The notes under the pieces: model-generated
What the model was told of the DNA's origin: nothing
The model's database searches: none
The model's input: only the letters and a program-made list of their open reading frames with translations
Part shown: piece after piece, positions 9,862 to 17,252 of the stretch
Position numbering within the stretch: position 1 is the first letter of the stretch
Layout: each line of letters starts with the position of its first letter
Source of the DNA: Pseudomonadota bacterium
Lineage (GTDB): Bacteria; Pseudomonadota; Alphaproteobacteria; Caulobacterales; Caulobacteraceae
Reading direction: 5' to 3'
DNA: 30,367 nt
NCBI GenBank assembly: GCA_023456105.1
Contig: JAEYAO010000095.1
Coordinates: 1-30,367 of the forward strand
Program-made: the position numbers and the translations under genes

Positions 9862-10281
9862 TCAGCGCTTGATGAGATCGAGGGTGCGGCTTTCCATGGT
9901 CCGCGCCGTCTCGATCACGTTCAGATTGGCCTCGTAGGCGCGCTGGGCCTCGCGCATGTCCATGGCCTCGACCAGGGTGTCGACGTTGGGCCGCAGCACA
10001 TAGCCCTGCGCATCGGCGGCCGGGTGGGTCGGGTCATAGTCCTTCTTGAACTCGCTCTGGTCCGGCCGGACTTGAGCCAGCGTCACGCCGGTCATGCCGT
10101 CCATCTCGCGCGCCTGGAACACCGGCACTTGGCGGCGATAGGGCTGGCCGCCCGGCGCGTCGGCGGTGGACTGGGCGTTGGCGATGTTCTCGGCGATCAC
10201 GCGCATGCGCGACTGCTGGGCCTTGAGGGCGCTGGCGGCGACCGCCATGGCGTTGTTCCGGGGCGTGAGGGGATCGGGCAT
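9862..10281 (-). CDS. flgC: Flagellar proximal rod protein FlgC
   Basis: This 139-residue axial protein has an N-terminal rod signature (MAVAASALKAQQSRMRVIAENIANAQST). The C-terminal helix MDMREAQRAYEANLNVIETARTMESRTLDLIK is typical of FlgC. FlgC assembles with FlgB and FlgF as the proximal rod. It lies 19 bases downstream of flgB and 16 upstream of fliE. The ribosome binding site is weak, fitting reliance on re-initiation from flgB. Confidence 0.95.
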   Translation of the reverse strand: MPDPLTPRNNAMAVAASALKAQQSRMRVIAENIANAQSTADAPGGQPYRRQVPVFQAREMDGMTGVTLAQVRPDQSEFKKDYDPTHPAADAQGYVLRPNVDTLVEAMDMREAQRAYEANLNVIETARTMESRTLDLIKR

Positions 10282-10300
10282 GGTTCAGGGCTTTCTCAGC

Positions 10301-10705
10301 TCACGCGCCGGGCTTCTTGGCGGCCAGGCGGATCATGCTCATCGACTTCTGGTAGAAGCCGATGGCGGCGTCGTAGGCCATGCGGCTCTCGGCCATCTTC
10401 AGCATCTGCTCCTCCATCACCACCGAGTTGCCGTCCATGGTGGTCTCCGAGTCCGGGGCCTTGGTCGGATCGTAGCGCAGGCTGGCGCCGGCGGGCGCGA
10501 TATGGGCGGCGTTGGTGCGCGCCATCCGCAACCCTCCGCCGGTGCGCAGCGCAGCGGCGAAGTCGGTCGGCGCCTTCAGGTCTTGGGCGCCGTAACCGGG
10601 CGTGTCGGCGTTGGCGACGTTCTGGGCGATCACGCGCTGACGCTCGTCCAGCCAGCCGAGCCGGCCCTTGATCTGTTGCAGCAGCGGCAGGTCGGCGACG
10701 CCCAT
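10301..10705 (-). CDS. flgB: Flagellar proximal rod protein FlgB
   Basis: This 134-residue rod protein carries the motif QRVIAQNVANADTPGYGAQDLK, the classic rod/hook N-terminal signature, and an NSVVMEEQMLKMAESRMAYDAAIGFYQK C-terminal helix. The ATG has GGAGG five bases upstream. It is the first gene of the leftward operon, whose promoter lies in the 149 bases shared with fliO. CtrA-like boxes there suggest class II flagellar control. Confidence 0.95.
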   Translation of the reverse strand: MGVADLPLLQQIKGRLGWLDERQRVIAQNVANADTPGYGAQDLKAPTDFAAALRTGGGLRMARTNAAHIAPAGASLRYDPTKAPDSETTMDGNSVVMEEQMLKMAESRMAYDAAIGFYQKSMSMIRLAAKKPGA

Positions 10706-10764
10706 GACGGCCTCCGATGAGCGCGACGGCCGCGCCCGATAGGCAGAAAATGCCGCCTGCCTGG

Positions 10765-10795
10765 TTAACGGGGGGTTATCTCAACGGCTCGTTAA
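10765..10795. promoter_or_regulatory. Two CtrA-like boxes in the divergent flgB/fliO promoter
   Basis: TTAA (10765-10768), seven bases, then TTAT (10776-10779) matches the Caulobacter CtrA consensus TTAA-N7-TTAA at seven of eight bases. TCAA (10781-10784), seven bases, then TTAA (10792-10795) is a second seven-of-eight match directly behind it. A further TTAA is at 10805-10808. In Caulobacterales CtrA controls early flagellar genes through such sites. Which operon each box serves is not visible. Confidence 0.6.
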
Positions 10796-10854
10796 CCCTG
10801 CTGGTTAACAGTGTGGGGCGACGCGCGGGTGCGCGACGGTCCACGACACGTCCG

Positions 10855-11160
10855 ATGAACTTCCTTGATCTCGCCCGCGCCGTGTTCGGCCTGGCCTTCA
10901 CCCTCGGCATCATCGGCCTGGCGGCCTGGGCGGCGCGCCGCTATGCGCCGCAGTTGCTGGCCCGGCTGCAGGTCCAGCGCGGCGAGCGGCGCCTGCAGGT
11001 GGTCGAGACCCTGGTGCTGGATCCCGCCCGCCGGCTGGTTCTGGTGCGGGTGGACGACGAGGAACGACTGATCCTGCTGGGCGAGGGGCGCGAGCTGATC
11101 GAGCCGCGCCAGATCGGCGGCGGCCAGGTCGGCGGCGGCCAGATCGGCGGCGGCAAGTGA
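10855..11160 (+). CDS. fliO: Flagellar biosynthetic protein FliO (short form)
   Basis: This 101-residue protein has one N-terminal membrane helix (about 5-28, FLDLARAVFGLAFTLGIIGL). A cytoplasmic domain with RRLQVVETLVLDPARRLVLVRVDDEERLILLG follows, the family's conserved beta segment. FliO helps FliP assemble into the export gate. It ends in three 15-base repeats encoding QIGGG/QVGGG. The ATG at 10855 is preceded by little ribosome-binding sequence. The stop overlaps the GTG start of fliP by four bases. Confidence 0.85.
   Translation: MNFLDLARAVFGLAFTLGIIGLAAWAARRYAPQLLARLQVQRGERRLQVVETLVLDPARRLVLVRVDDEERLILLGEGRELIEPRQIGGGQVGGGQIGGGK
11110..11154 (+). repeat. Three 15-base tandem repeats at the 3' end of fliO
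   Basis: Three adjacent copies of CAG-RTC-GGC-GGC-GGC encode Q(I/V)GGG. They differ only at the second codon. The unit is a multiple of three, so copy-number change would keep the frame and the fliP overlap. Confidence 0.9.
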
Positions 11161-11969
11161 AGCCCGCCCTGTTCGTTCGGCCCACGGGCGCCGAGCTGAA
11201 GCGTGCGGCGCTTCTGTCGCTGCTCACGACGCTGGTGTGCCTGGCTTGGCCGCTGGGGGCGTTGGCGCAGGAGGCGGCGCAGAGCGGATCGGCGATCAAC
11301 ATAGACCTGGGCACCGGCTCCGGGCTGACCCAGCGTGTGGTGCAGCTGGTCGGGCTGATGACCGTGCTGTCGCTGGCGCCGTCCATTGTCATCATGACCA
11401 CCAGCTTCGTGCGGATCGTGGTGGTGCTGTCGCTGCTGCGGACCGCGCTGGGCATGCAGCAGTCTCCGCCGAACGCGGTTCTGGTGTCGCTGGCGCTGTT
11501 CCTGTCGGCCATCGTCATGGCTCCGACGTGGCAGGACGCCTATGATTCGGGCATCCGCCCGTTGCTGGACCAGCAGATGGAACTGCCCCAGGCGTTCGAT
11601 GCGGCGTCAGAGCCGGTGAAGACCTTCATGCTGGGTCAGGTGGACCGGGCGGACCTGGCCCTGTTCACCCGCCTGAGCCAGGTGGAGGCCCCGGCCAACG
11701 TGCAGGAGCTGCCGCTGCGGGTGGTCACCCCGGCCTTCATGATCTCGGAGTTGAAGCAGGCCTTTTCGATCGGATTTCTCCTGTTCATTCCGTTTCTTGT
11801 GATCGATTTGGTGGTGGCCAGCGTGCTGATGTCCATGGGCATGATGATGCTGCCGCCGGTGGTGGTGTCCTTGCCGTTCAAGCTGATCTTCTTTGTGCTG
11901 GTGGACGGCTGGCGGCTGGTGGCGGGCAGTCTGGTGGAGAGCTTCCAGCGCGCGGCAGGCGGCGGCTGA
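11157..11969 (+). CDS. fliP: Flagellar type III export gate protein FliP
   Basis: FliP forms the core pentamer of the flagellar export gate. The 270-residue protein has a cleavable signal peptide ending near GALAQE (about residue 38). Four hydrophobic segments follow, with the hallmark sequences SIVIMTTSFVRIVVVLSLLRTALG, QQSPPNAVLVSLALFL, and TPAFMISELKQAFSIGFLLFIPFLVIDLVVASVLMSMGMMMLPPV. The GTG start overlaps the fliO stop (GTGA). The usual partners fliQ, fliR and flhB are not in the window. Confidence 0.97.
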   Translation: MKPALFVRPTGAELKRAALLSLLTTLVCLAWPLGALAQEAAQSGSAINIDLGTGSGLTQRVVQLVGLMTVLSLAPSIVIMTTSFVRIVVVLSLLRTALGMQQSPPNAVLVSLALFLSAIVMAPTWQDAYDSGIRPLLDQQMELPQAFDAASEPVKTFMLGQVDRADLALFTRLSQVEAPANVQELPLRVVTPAFMISELKQAFSIGFLLFIPFLVIDLVVASVLMSMGMMMLPPVVVSLPFKLIFFVLVDGWRLVAGSLVESFQRAAGGG

Positions 11970-12042
11970 GCCCCGCCCCGCAAGGGTTTGCGCCCGATCC
12001 GCACTTGCCAAGGCGACGCTTTTCCGTGTTGATCGGCAGGTC

Positions 12043-12082
12043 TCGCCCCGTGGGGGCGACTGCAATGGACAAATCCTCATGA
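12043..12082 (+). promoter_or_regulatory. Hairpin and mini-ORF leader directly before HU
   Basis: The arms TCGCCCC (12043-12049) and GGGGCGA (12053-12059) form a seven-pair hairpin with a 3-base loop. Directly after it, an ATG at 12065 opens a five-codon frame (MDKSS) whose TGA overlaps the HU start as ATGA. The G-rich right arm could serve as a ribosome binding site for the mini-frame and would be masked when folded. The regulatory role is inferred. Confidence 0.35.
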
Positions 12083-12357
12083 CCACTCAAGCCGAACTGA
12101 TCGCCGCCGTCGCCAAGGACACCGGTGTGTCGCAAGGCGACGCCGGCAAGGTGCTGACCTCGATCGTCGAGAACATCCACAAGAGCCTGAAGGACGGCGG
12201 CGACGTCCGCATCTCGAACCTGGGCGTGTTCGACACCGCCGACCGCGCGGAGCGCGAAGGCCGCAACCCGGCCACCGGCCAGACCATCAAGATCGCCGCC
12301 TCCAAGGCCGTGCGCTTCCGCGTCTCCAAGCCGCTGAAGGACGCCGTGAACGGCTAA
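12079..12357 (+). CDS. hup: DNA-binding protein HU
   Basis: This 92-residue nucleoid protein of the HU/IHF family has the N-terminal helices TQAELIAAVAKDTGVSQGDAGKVLTSIVENI. The beta arm contains GRNPATGQTIKI with the conserved Pro that intercalates in bent DNA. The ending AVRFRVSKPLKDAVN is typical of HU rather than IHF. The ATG at 12079 lacks a clear ribosome binding site of its own and overlaps a five-codon upstream frame. A bidirectional hairpin follows 42 bases after the stop. Confidence 0.95.
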   Translation: MTTQAELIAAVAKDTGVSQGDAGKVLTSIVENIHKSLKDGGDVRISNLGVFDTADRAEREGRNPATGQTIKIAASKAVRFRVSKPLKDAVNG

Positions 12358-12398
12358 GGCCGATCCGGTCCGCCGGTGCGGATCGAACGTGCGTTTCG

Positions 12399-12436
12399 AC
12401 GGGCGGGCGCCTTTTTCAGGCCCCGCCCGTTTCCTT
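12399..12436. terminator. Bidirectional terminator between hup and the TPR gene
   Basis: The arms 12399-12412 and 12418-12430 pair almost perfectly (one bulged C) around a TTTTC loop. The right side runs into a T-rich stretch. The stop codon of the leftward TPR gene (12416-12418) lies inside the hairpin. It probably stops the hup transcript and may stop the opposing one. Confidence 0.65.
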
Positions 12437-15250
12437 TCGGAAGTCGTCCTTCATCGCGCCGACCCAGCCGACAAAGGTGTCCGCGCCGCCTGCCAGACCC
12501 GCAAAGTCGCCGGCGCCCGCCACGCCCGAGAGGCTGTCGTCCAGCGCCACGCGGATGGCGTTGGCCGAACGGGCTTTGGCGATGAACGGCGAATACTGGG
12601 CATGCAGGCGCTGCAGGGCCGGACGGTTTCCGCCCAGCGAATAGCCCACGCCCGCGCGGATCAGCCAGCTTTCCTCGACCGGCTTCAGCGGCGTGGGATC
12701 GGCGAACCGGTCGCCCAGGCGCGCTTCGTACAGGGCCGCGGCCTCGGCCCATTTCTGCTGCTTCCACAGGATGTCGGCCCGGACCTCGCGAGCCGGGGCG
12801 CTCTGATCCTTGTCCAGCACCTCCAGCGCGTGGTCGAAGCGGCCCAGGTCCATCAGGGCGCGCGCCTCCAGCGCCCTGCGCTCGGCGTTCATGGCGGTGG
12901 GCAGAAGGGTGGTGCGCGAGGACCAGATGGCCTGCAGCGCCTTCTCCGGCTGGCGGTCCATCAGATAGATGGTGGCGAGGTCGGTCGCGACCTGCGCCTT
13001 GGCCACGCCCTCCAGCCGCGCGTCCACCTGGTGCTTCAGCAGTTCGGCCGCCTGGTCCAGCAGGTCCACGTCGATCAGGCGTCGCGCCAGGCGGCGCACC
13101 ATCTCGTCGCCGTCGGCCCCGACCGGCGTCAGCTCGCGGAAGTCGTAGAACAGAGCCAGCGCCTGCACGGGCTGCAGGCCATCGGCCGCGCCGTCCAGGA
13201 ACAGGGCGCGGAAGGCGTTGGACTGGTCCGCCAGGATGTCGGATGCGCCCGGGATGCGCGACATCCGCTTGCCCGCGCTGCGAAGGGCGTCCAGCGCCTC
13301 GCGATAGCGGCCCTGGCGCAGGTAGATGTCGGCCAGCTTGCGGATCACGGCCAGTTCGGTCGCATCGCCGCGCCAGCGCCACTTCAGCTGCTCCAGCTGG
13401 GTCGCGGCTTCGTTGGCGGGCAGGGCGCCCTTGTCGAGCTCCAGCCCGATCACGCCCAGCTTGGCGGGGGTGGCGATCCCTTCAAGCGGCGCGCGCGCCA
13501 CCGCCTTGTAGACCGCCAGCGCCCGGTCCTTATCCCCGGAAAGGTCGAACAGCCGGGCCTGCACCAGGCGCGCGGTCAACTGGTCGGCGGCGGGCGCCTG
13601 CTGGCTGAAGCTGTAGGCCAGAAGCTGTCGCGCGGCGTCCAGATCGCCGGTCTCGATGGCGGCCAGGGCGTGGGCGGCGCCGAAGCGGGCGCGCCATGCC
13701 TTGGGAAAGTCGTCGATGACCGAAGCGCCCGCCGCGAAGGCCGCGCGCGCGCCGGCCCAGTCGCCCTGGTTGGCGGCGATGTAGCCCAGCCAGACCTTGG
13801 TCGCCGGATCGGCGGCCAGCGCCGCGCCGGAAAAGTCGCTTTGCGCCTCCTCCAGTCGACCCACGGCGGCGCGCGCCGCGCCGCGCAGGCCGCGCACCTC
13901 CGGCTCGCCCAGCATGTTCGGCGTCTGCGCCACCAGGGCGTTCAGCACGCCCACGGCCTCGTAGTTCAGGCCCGACCCGACCAGGAACCGGGCGTAGGCC
14001 ATGCGCGCCTCGATCGAGGCGCGGGGATCGTCCTTGGCCGCCATGATCTCGGCGCTTGCCGCGTCCTGCAGCCGGCGGTGGCGGGCGGTGAAGTCGTCTT
14101 CGCCCAGCTCGGACCATTCGGTGAGGATCAGACCGGGATGGTCGGCCTTCCTTGGCGCGTCGGCCGCGTGGTCGCCCGCCTCCAGCACCGCCGAGGGCGG
14201 CGACAACATCAGGCCTTCGGGGCGGCTCAGCGTCACCAGGTCGCCGGCGGCCTCGACCTGAAGGTCGTCGGTGGAGGTCTCGACGGCCAGCCCCTGCGCC
14301 GTCGGGATCAGCGACAGGTCGATGGTGCGGCGCGCCTCGGACAGGCCCTTGCCGGGCGCGAGCGCGGTGACGGCGGCGAAGCGGTCGCCGACCAGCGGGT
14401 CGGTCAGCCACACCGCCTTGGTGGCCCCGGCCATGCGCGCGACCAGCGTCGCCGATCCATCATCCGAGCGCCCCACCTCGACGCCCGAGGTGCCAGCGGG
14501 CGAGCCGCCGATGGTCACCGTCCATAGTCCGCCTTCGCCTTGGGCCGTCGCCGCCAGACCTTCGGGCGCGGCGATCCTAATCACGGAGTAGTCGGGTCCG
14601 GCGGCCCACCGCGCGTCCCGGGCCGGGCCCAGGTCCTTGGCGCCGGCCAAGTCCATCTTCGCGGCGGCGTCGAACACGATCCACACCGCCTCGCCGCGCC
14701 GGAACACGGCCGCCCCGACGGGCGCGCTCCAGCCGAACGACAGCACCGTCTCGTCCGGCGAGCTGACGGCGCGCACCGGCACCACCGCCTGGACCGCCGG
14801 CCTGGCGGGCTGCTGCTCGCTCTCCGGCGCCTTGCCGGGCGCATAAAGGTTCAGCCACACCGCGCCGTCGGCCACACCCGAACGGGCCTCCGCGCCCTCC
14901 GCCAGGGTGATGACCAGTTCGGTGCCGCCCCGCACGGCGCGGGTCTCCACCGCCTTCACGCCTTCAGGCGGATCCACCCGAAGACGCGACACGTCCGGGG
15001 CGGCGGTGGTGCCCATTCGGACGACGACCCGCTCGCCCTCGCGGCGCACCTGCGAGCGCCCGCCGATCACCCCGCCGAACTCGACGCGGGTGAAGGCATC
15101 GTTGCGGCCGATCTCCACCGACAAGGGAGCGCCGGCGCGCGCCGTCTCCTGTGCGAAGACCGGCGAGATCGGGGCGAGCGCGACGGCGCCGGCCGCGGCG
15201 GCGGCCACGGTCGTCTTCAGCAGGCGCTGGCTATGCGGGGCCCCGGACAT
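12416..15250 (-). CDS. Large exported TPR-repeat protein of unknown function
   Basis: This 944-residue protein has a signal peptide (about 1-34, ending VFAQE) and is thus periplasmic or outer-membrane associated. The N-terminal 380 residues look beta-rich, with motifs such as VLSFGWSAPVGAAVFRRGEAVWIVFDA. From about 420 onward there are helical TPR-like repeats (for example RLEEAQSDFSGAAL, YREALDALRSAGKR and RFDHALEVLDKD). Similar large TPR proteins occur in alphaproteobacteria, some near motility genes, but their role is not established. Here the gene lies 58 bases downstream of the polysaccharide-export OPX gene in the same direction, so it could act in polysaccharide export, as periplasmic TPR proteins do elsewhere. 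Context does not decide. A weak AAGGG sits upstream of the ATG. Confidence 0.85.
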   Translation of the reverse strand: MSGAPHSQRLLKTTVAAAAAGAVALAPISPVFAQETARAGAPLSVEIGRNDAFTRVEFGGVIGGRSQVRREGERVVVRMGTTAAPDVSRLRVDPPEGVKAVETRAVRGGTELVITLAEGAEARSGVADGAVWLNLYAPGKAPESEQQPARPAVQAVVPVRAVSSPDETVLSFGWSAPVGAAVFRRGEAVWIVFDAAAKMDLAGAKDLGPARDARWAAGPDYSVIRIAAPEGLAATAQGEGGLWTVTIGGSPAGTSGVEVGRSDDGSATLVARMAGATKAVWLTDPLVGDRFAAVTALAPGKGLSEARRTIDLSLIPTAQGLAVETSTDDLQVEAAGDLVTLSRPEGLMLSPPSAVLEAGDHAADAPRKADHPGLILTEWSELGEDDFTARHRRLQDAASAEIMAAKDDPRASIEARMAYARFLVGSGLNYEAVGVLNALVAQTPNMLGEPEVRGLRGAARAAVGRLEEAQSDFSGAALAADPATKVWLGYIAANQGDWAGARAAFAAGASVIDDFPKAWRARFGAAHALAAIETGDLDAARQLLAYSFSQQAPAADQLTARLVQARLFDLSGDKDRALAVYKAVARAPLEGIATPAKLGVIGLELDKGALPANEAATQLEQLKWRWRGDATELAVIRKLADIYLRQGRYREALDALRSAGKRMSRIPGASDILADQSNAFRALFLDGAADGLQPVQALALFYDFRELTPVGADGDEMVRRLARRLIDVDLLDQAAELLKHQVDARLEGVAKAQVATDLATIYLMDRQPEKALQAIWSSRTTLLPTAMNAERRALEARALMDLGRFDHALEVLDKDQSAPAREVRADILWKQQKWAEAAALYEARLGDRFADPTPLKPVEESWLIRAGVGYSLGGNRPALQRLHAQYSPFIAKARSANAIRVALDDSLSGVAGAGDFAGLAGGADTFVGWVGAMKDDFRKETGGA

Positions 15251-15308
15251 CGCGAGGAACCCTTGGCGACAAGCCCTTTAATCGCGGTTAACTGAACACG
15301 GGCTTCGC

Positions 15309-15875
15309 TCAGAAGTAGCGTTCGCCGATCCTCAGGGTGTCGCCGGGGGCCACGGGCGTGGCGCTGGTCAGGGGGTGCGCCTGTTCGACCGTTTCATCCG
15401 CGCGCTTGATGAACACCCGGCGGGTGTTGGCGCGGTAGGTGAAGCCGCCGGCCGTGGCGGCGGCGTTCATCACCGTCAGGCCCGCCGCATAGGGGTACTC
15501 GCCCGGCCGGTTGACCTCGCCCAGGATGTAGAAGGGCCGGTGGTTCACCACCTCGGCCGAGACGCGGGGCTCGTGCAGATAGCCGTCCCGCAGGGCCGCG
15601 GTGACGGCGTCCCGGAACTCGGCCACCGTCAGGCCGCCCGCCCGCACCTCCCCGATCAGCGGCAGGGAGGCTGCGCCCGCGCCGTCCACCACGAACGTCC
15701 CGCTCAACGCCTCTTCGCCGAAGACGGTGACGCGGACGCGGTCGCCCGAGCCGAGGCGGTACTCGGGAACGATGCGCTCGGCCTGTTGCGGCGTGGTCAG
15801 GGCCGTAGCCGCCACCGGTGCGCCGACCGCGAGGATCAGAGCGATCATCCACGCAGCCACTGATTGCGTTTTCAT
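15309..15875 (-). CDS. Polysaccharide export (OPX/Wza-like) protein, short form
   Basis: The 188-residue protein has a signal peptide (about 1-26) and then a polysaccharide export domain starting YRLGSGDRVRVTVFGEEALSGTFVVDGAG (about 39-110). One SLBB-like segment follows (RPFYILGEVNRPGEYPYAAGLTVMNAAATAGG, about 113-144). There is no lipobox cysteine and no C-terminal amphipathic helix. It is about half the length of E. coli Wza and probably does not itself span the outer membrane. The ATG at 15875 has a G-rich ribosome binding site; a reading from 16079 adds sequence with no similarity. It is divergent from the beta-barrel gene with an 88-base gap. In Caulobacter the equivalent role in holdfast export is played by HfsD. 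Confidence 0.88.
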   Translation of the reverse strand: MKTQSVAAWMIALILAVGAPVAATALTTPQQAERIVPEYRLGSGDRVRVTVFGEEALSGTFVVDGAGAASLPLIGEVRAGGLTVAEFRDAVTAALRDGYLHEPRVSAEVVNHRPFYILGEVNRPGEYPYAAGLTVMNAAATAGGFTYRANTRRVFIKRADETVEQAHPLTSATPVAPGDTLRIGERYF

Positions 15876-15963
15876 CTTGAGCCCCCCGACCGTTAGTGCA
15901 CCATAATCCGGGTCGCGCGCGCCAGCCAAGGCGTGACGCTGCAGGCCGGCGGGGGCGGGCGGA

Positions 15964-17229
15964 ATGGGGGCAAGGAACGGGCTGCTCGCCGTGGCGACGG
16001 TTCTGCTCGCGACGTGGGCGACGGACGCAGGCGCGCAGTCCGGCGGTCGAACAGACCTGTTTGCCCGCGATCGGGGCATGGCCGTGCGCGATCGTCCGCA
16101 GCCGGCCTATCAGCCTGTGGGCGCGCGCCTGGGCGGCTTCGTCCTTCATTCCCGGGTGGAGGCCGCGACCGAGTTCGTCGACAACCTGTACGCCGCGCCC
16201 GACGACCCCGTCGCCGACAGCCTGATGCGCCTCTTGGTCGGGGCGTCGCTGCGGTCCGCATGGTCGCGGCACGCGATGAGCGTCACGGGAGAAGGCGTGG
16301 CGCGCCGCCACGCATCGGAGAGCCGCGAGGACAGCACTGAAGGTGTGCTGGATGTTTCGGGCCGTCTGGACTTGACGCGCGATATGGATGTGGATCTTGG
16401 CGCCCGGCTGTCGCGGCGGGCCGAACCGCGCGGGGCGGTGGACGCGCCGGACGTCAGCGCCGAGCCGATCAGGGTCGAGGCGCGCGAGCTGAATCTCGAG
16501 GCTCGCCGCGTCGTCGGCCGTTTCCGCACCACCCTGCGCGCCGAGCATCGCACGTTCGACTTCCACGACGGCGAGACGGAAGCGGGCGACGAGATCGATC
16601 AGGATCACCGCGACCGGGCGGTGTCGCGCCTCAGCGCGCGGGCGGACTATGCGGTGACGCCCGCGCTCGCCCTGTTTGTGCAGGCCGCGACGAACCGGCG
16701 AGACTACCGGCGCGCAGAGGGGCGCGACTCGGCCGGCGTCGAGGCTCTGGCCGGGGTGGATTTCGAACTCGGGGCGCTGGTCCGCGCGCAGGTCGCGGCG
16801 GGTCATGTGCGTCAGGCCTTCGACCATCCCGGCGTGAGCGACATCGAGGGTCCGGCCGCCAGCGCCCGTGTGGAGTGGTTTCCGACGCCGCTGACCACCG
16901 TCACCCTGACCGGCGACCAAGTGGTGGAGGAGGCCGAGCGGGTCGGCGCGGCCGGCGCGCTGACCCGCCGTGTGGGCGTGGCGTTGGATCATGAACTGCT
17001 GCGAAACCTGATCCTGAGCGCGCGCCTGGGATGGCGCGGCCAGGCCTTCAACGACGTGGATCGGGAAGATCGGCGGTTCACAGCCGCAGTTGAAGCCGTT
17101 TATCTGATCAACCGACGCTACGGCGTCAGCCTGACGGCCAGCCGTGAGTCGCGGTCGTCGCGAGGGCGGGCGGCGGGAACGGGGTTCGAGGTCGCTCGAC
17201 TGGCGGGGGCGCTGGTCGCCCGGTTCTGA
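15964..17229 (+). CDS. Outer-membrane beta-barrel protein of an exopolysaccharide locus
   Basis: The 421-residue protein begins with a signal peptide (about 1-25, ending DAGAQ). The remainder has alternating hydrophobic and charged strands, with many Arg/Glu/Asp residues and an aromatic terminal Phe, all typical of outer-membrane barrels. It resembles the putative beta-barrel porin 2 group (PF10082) that accompanies polysaccharide export genes. The ending RRYGVSLTASRESRSS...GALVARF fits a last pair of strands. It starts 88 bases from the divergent OPX gene and ends 23 bases before the Wzc-like gene. The likely role is the outer-membrane channel for the polymer; this rests on context and topology. 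Confidence 0.78.
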   Translation: MGARNGLLAVATVLLATWATDAGAQSGGRTDLFARDRGMAVRDRPQPAYQPVGARLGGFVLHSRVEAATEFVDNLYAAPDDPVADSLMRLLVGASLRSAWSRHAMSVTGEGVARRHASESREDSTEGVLDVSGRLDLTRDMDVDLGARLSRRAEPRGAVDAPDVSAEPIRVEARELNLEARRVVGRFRTTLRAEHRTFDFHDGETEAGDEIDQDHRDRAVSRLSARADYAVTPALALFVQAATNRRDYRRAEGRDSAGVEALAGVDFELGALVRAQVAAGHVRQAFDHPGVSDIEGPAASARVEWFPTPLTTVTLTGDQVVEEAERVGAAGALTRRVGVALDHELLRNLILSARLGWRGQAFNDVDREDRRFTAAVEAVYLINRRYGVSLTASRESRSSRGRAAGTGFEVARLAGALVARF

Positions 17230-17252
17230 CCGGTGGGCTTGGGGGGAGAAGG

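Noticed and set aside
12399..13382. Long open frames opposite the TPR gene and other large genes (for example 12389-14527, 3771-6557 minus, 22439-23440 minus)
   Set aside because: High GC makes stops rare in the antisense frames. The translations are Arg/Gly/Ala/His-rich with no domain, and the genuine genes on the other strand have clear family motifs.
15876..15963. Candidate -35/-10 elements between the OPX and beta-barrel genes
   Set aside because: The region must hold divergent promoters, but the matches seen (TTGAGC with CATAAT at 19 bases; TTGGCT with TATGGT at 18 on the other strand) are too weak to list.
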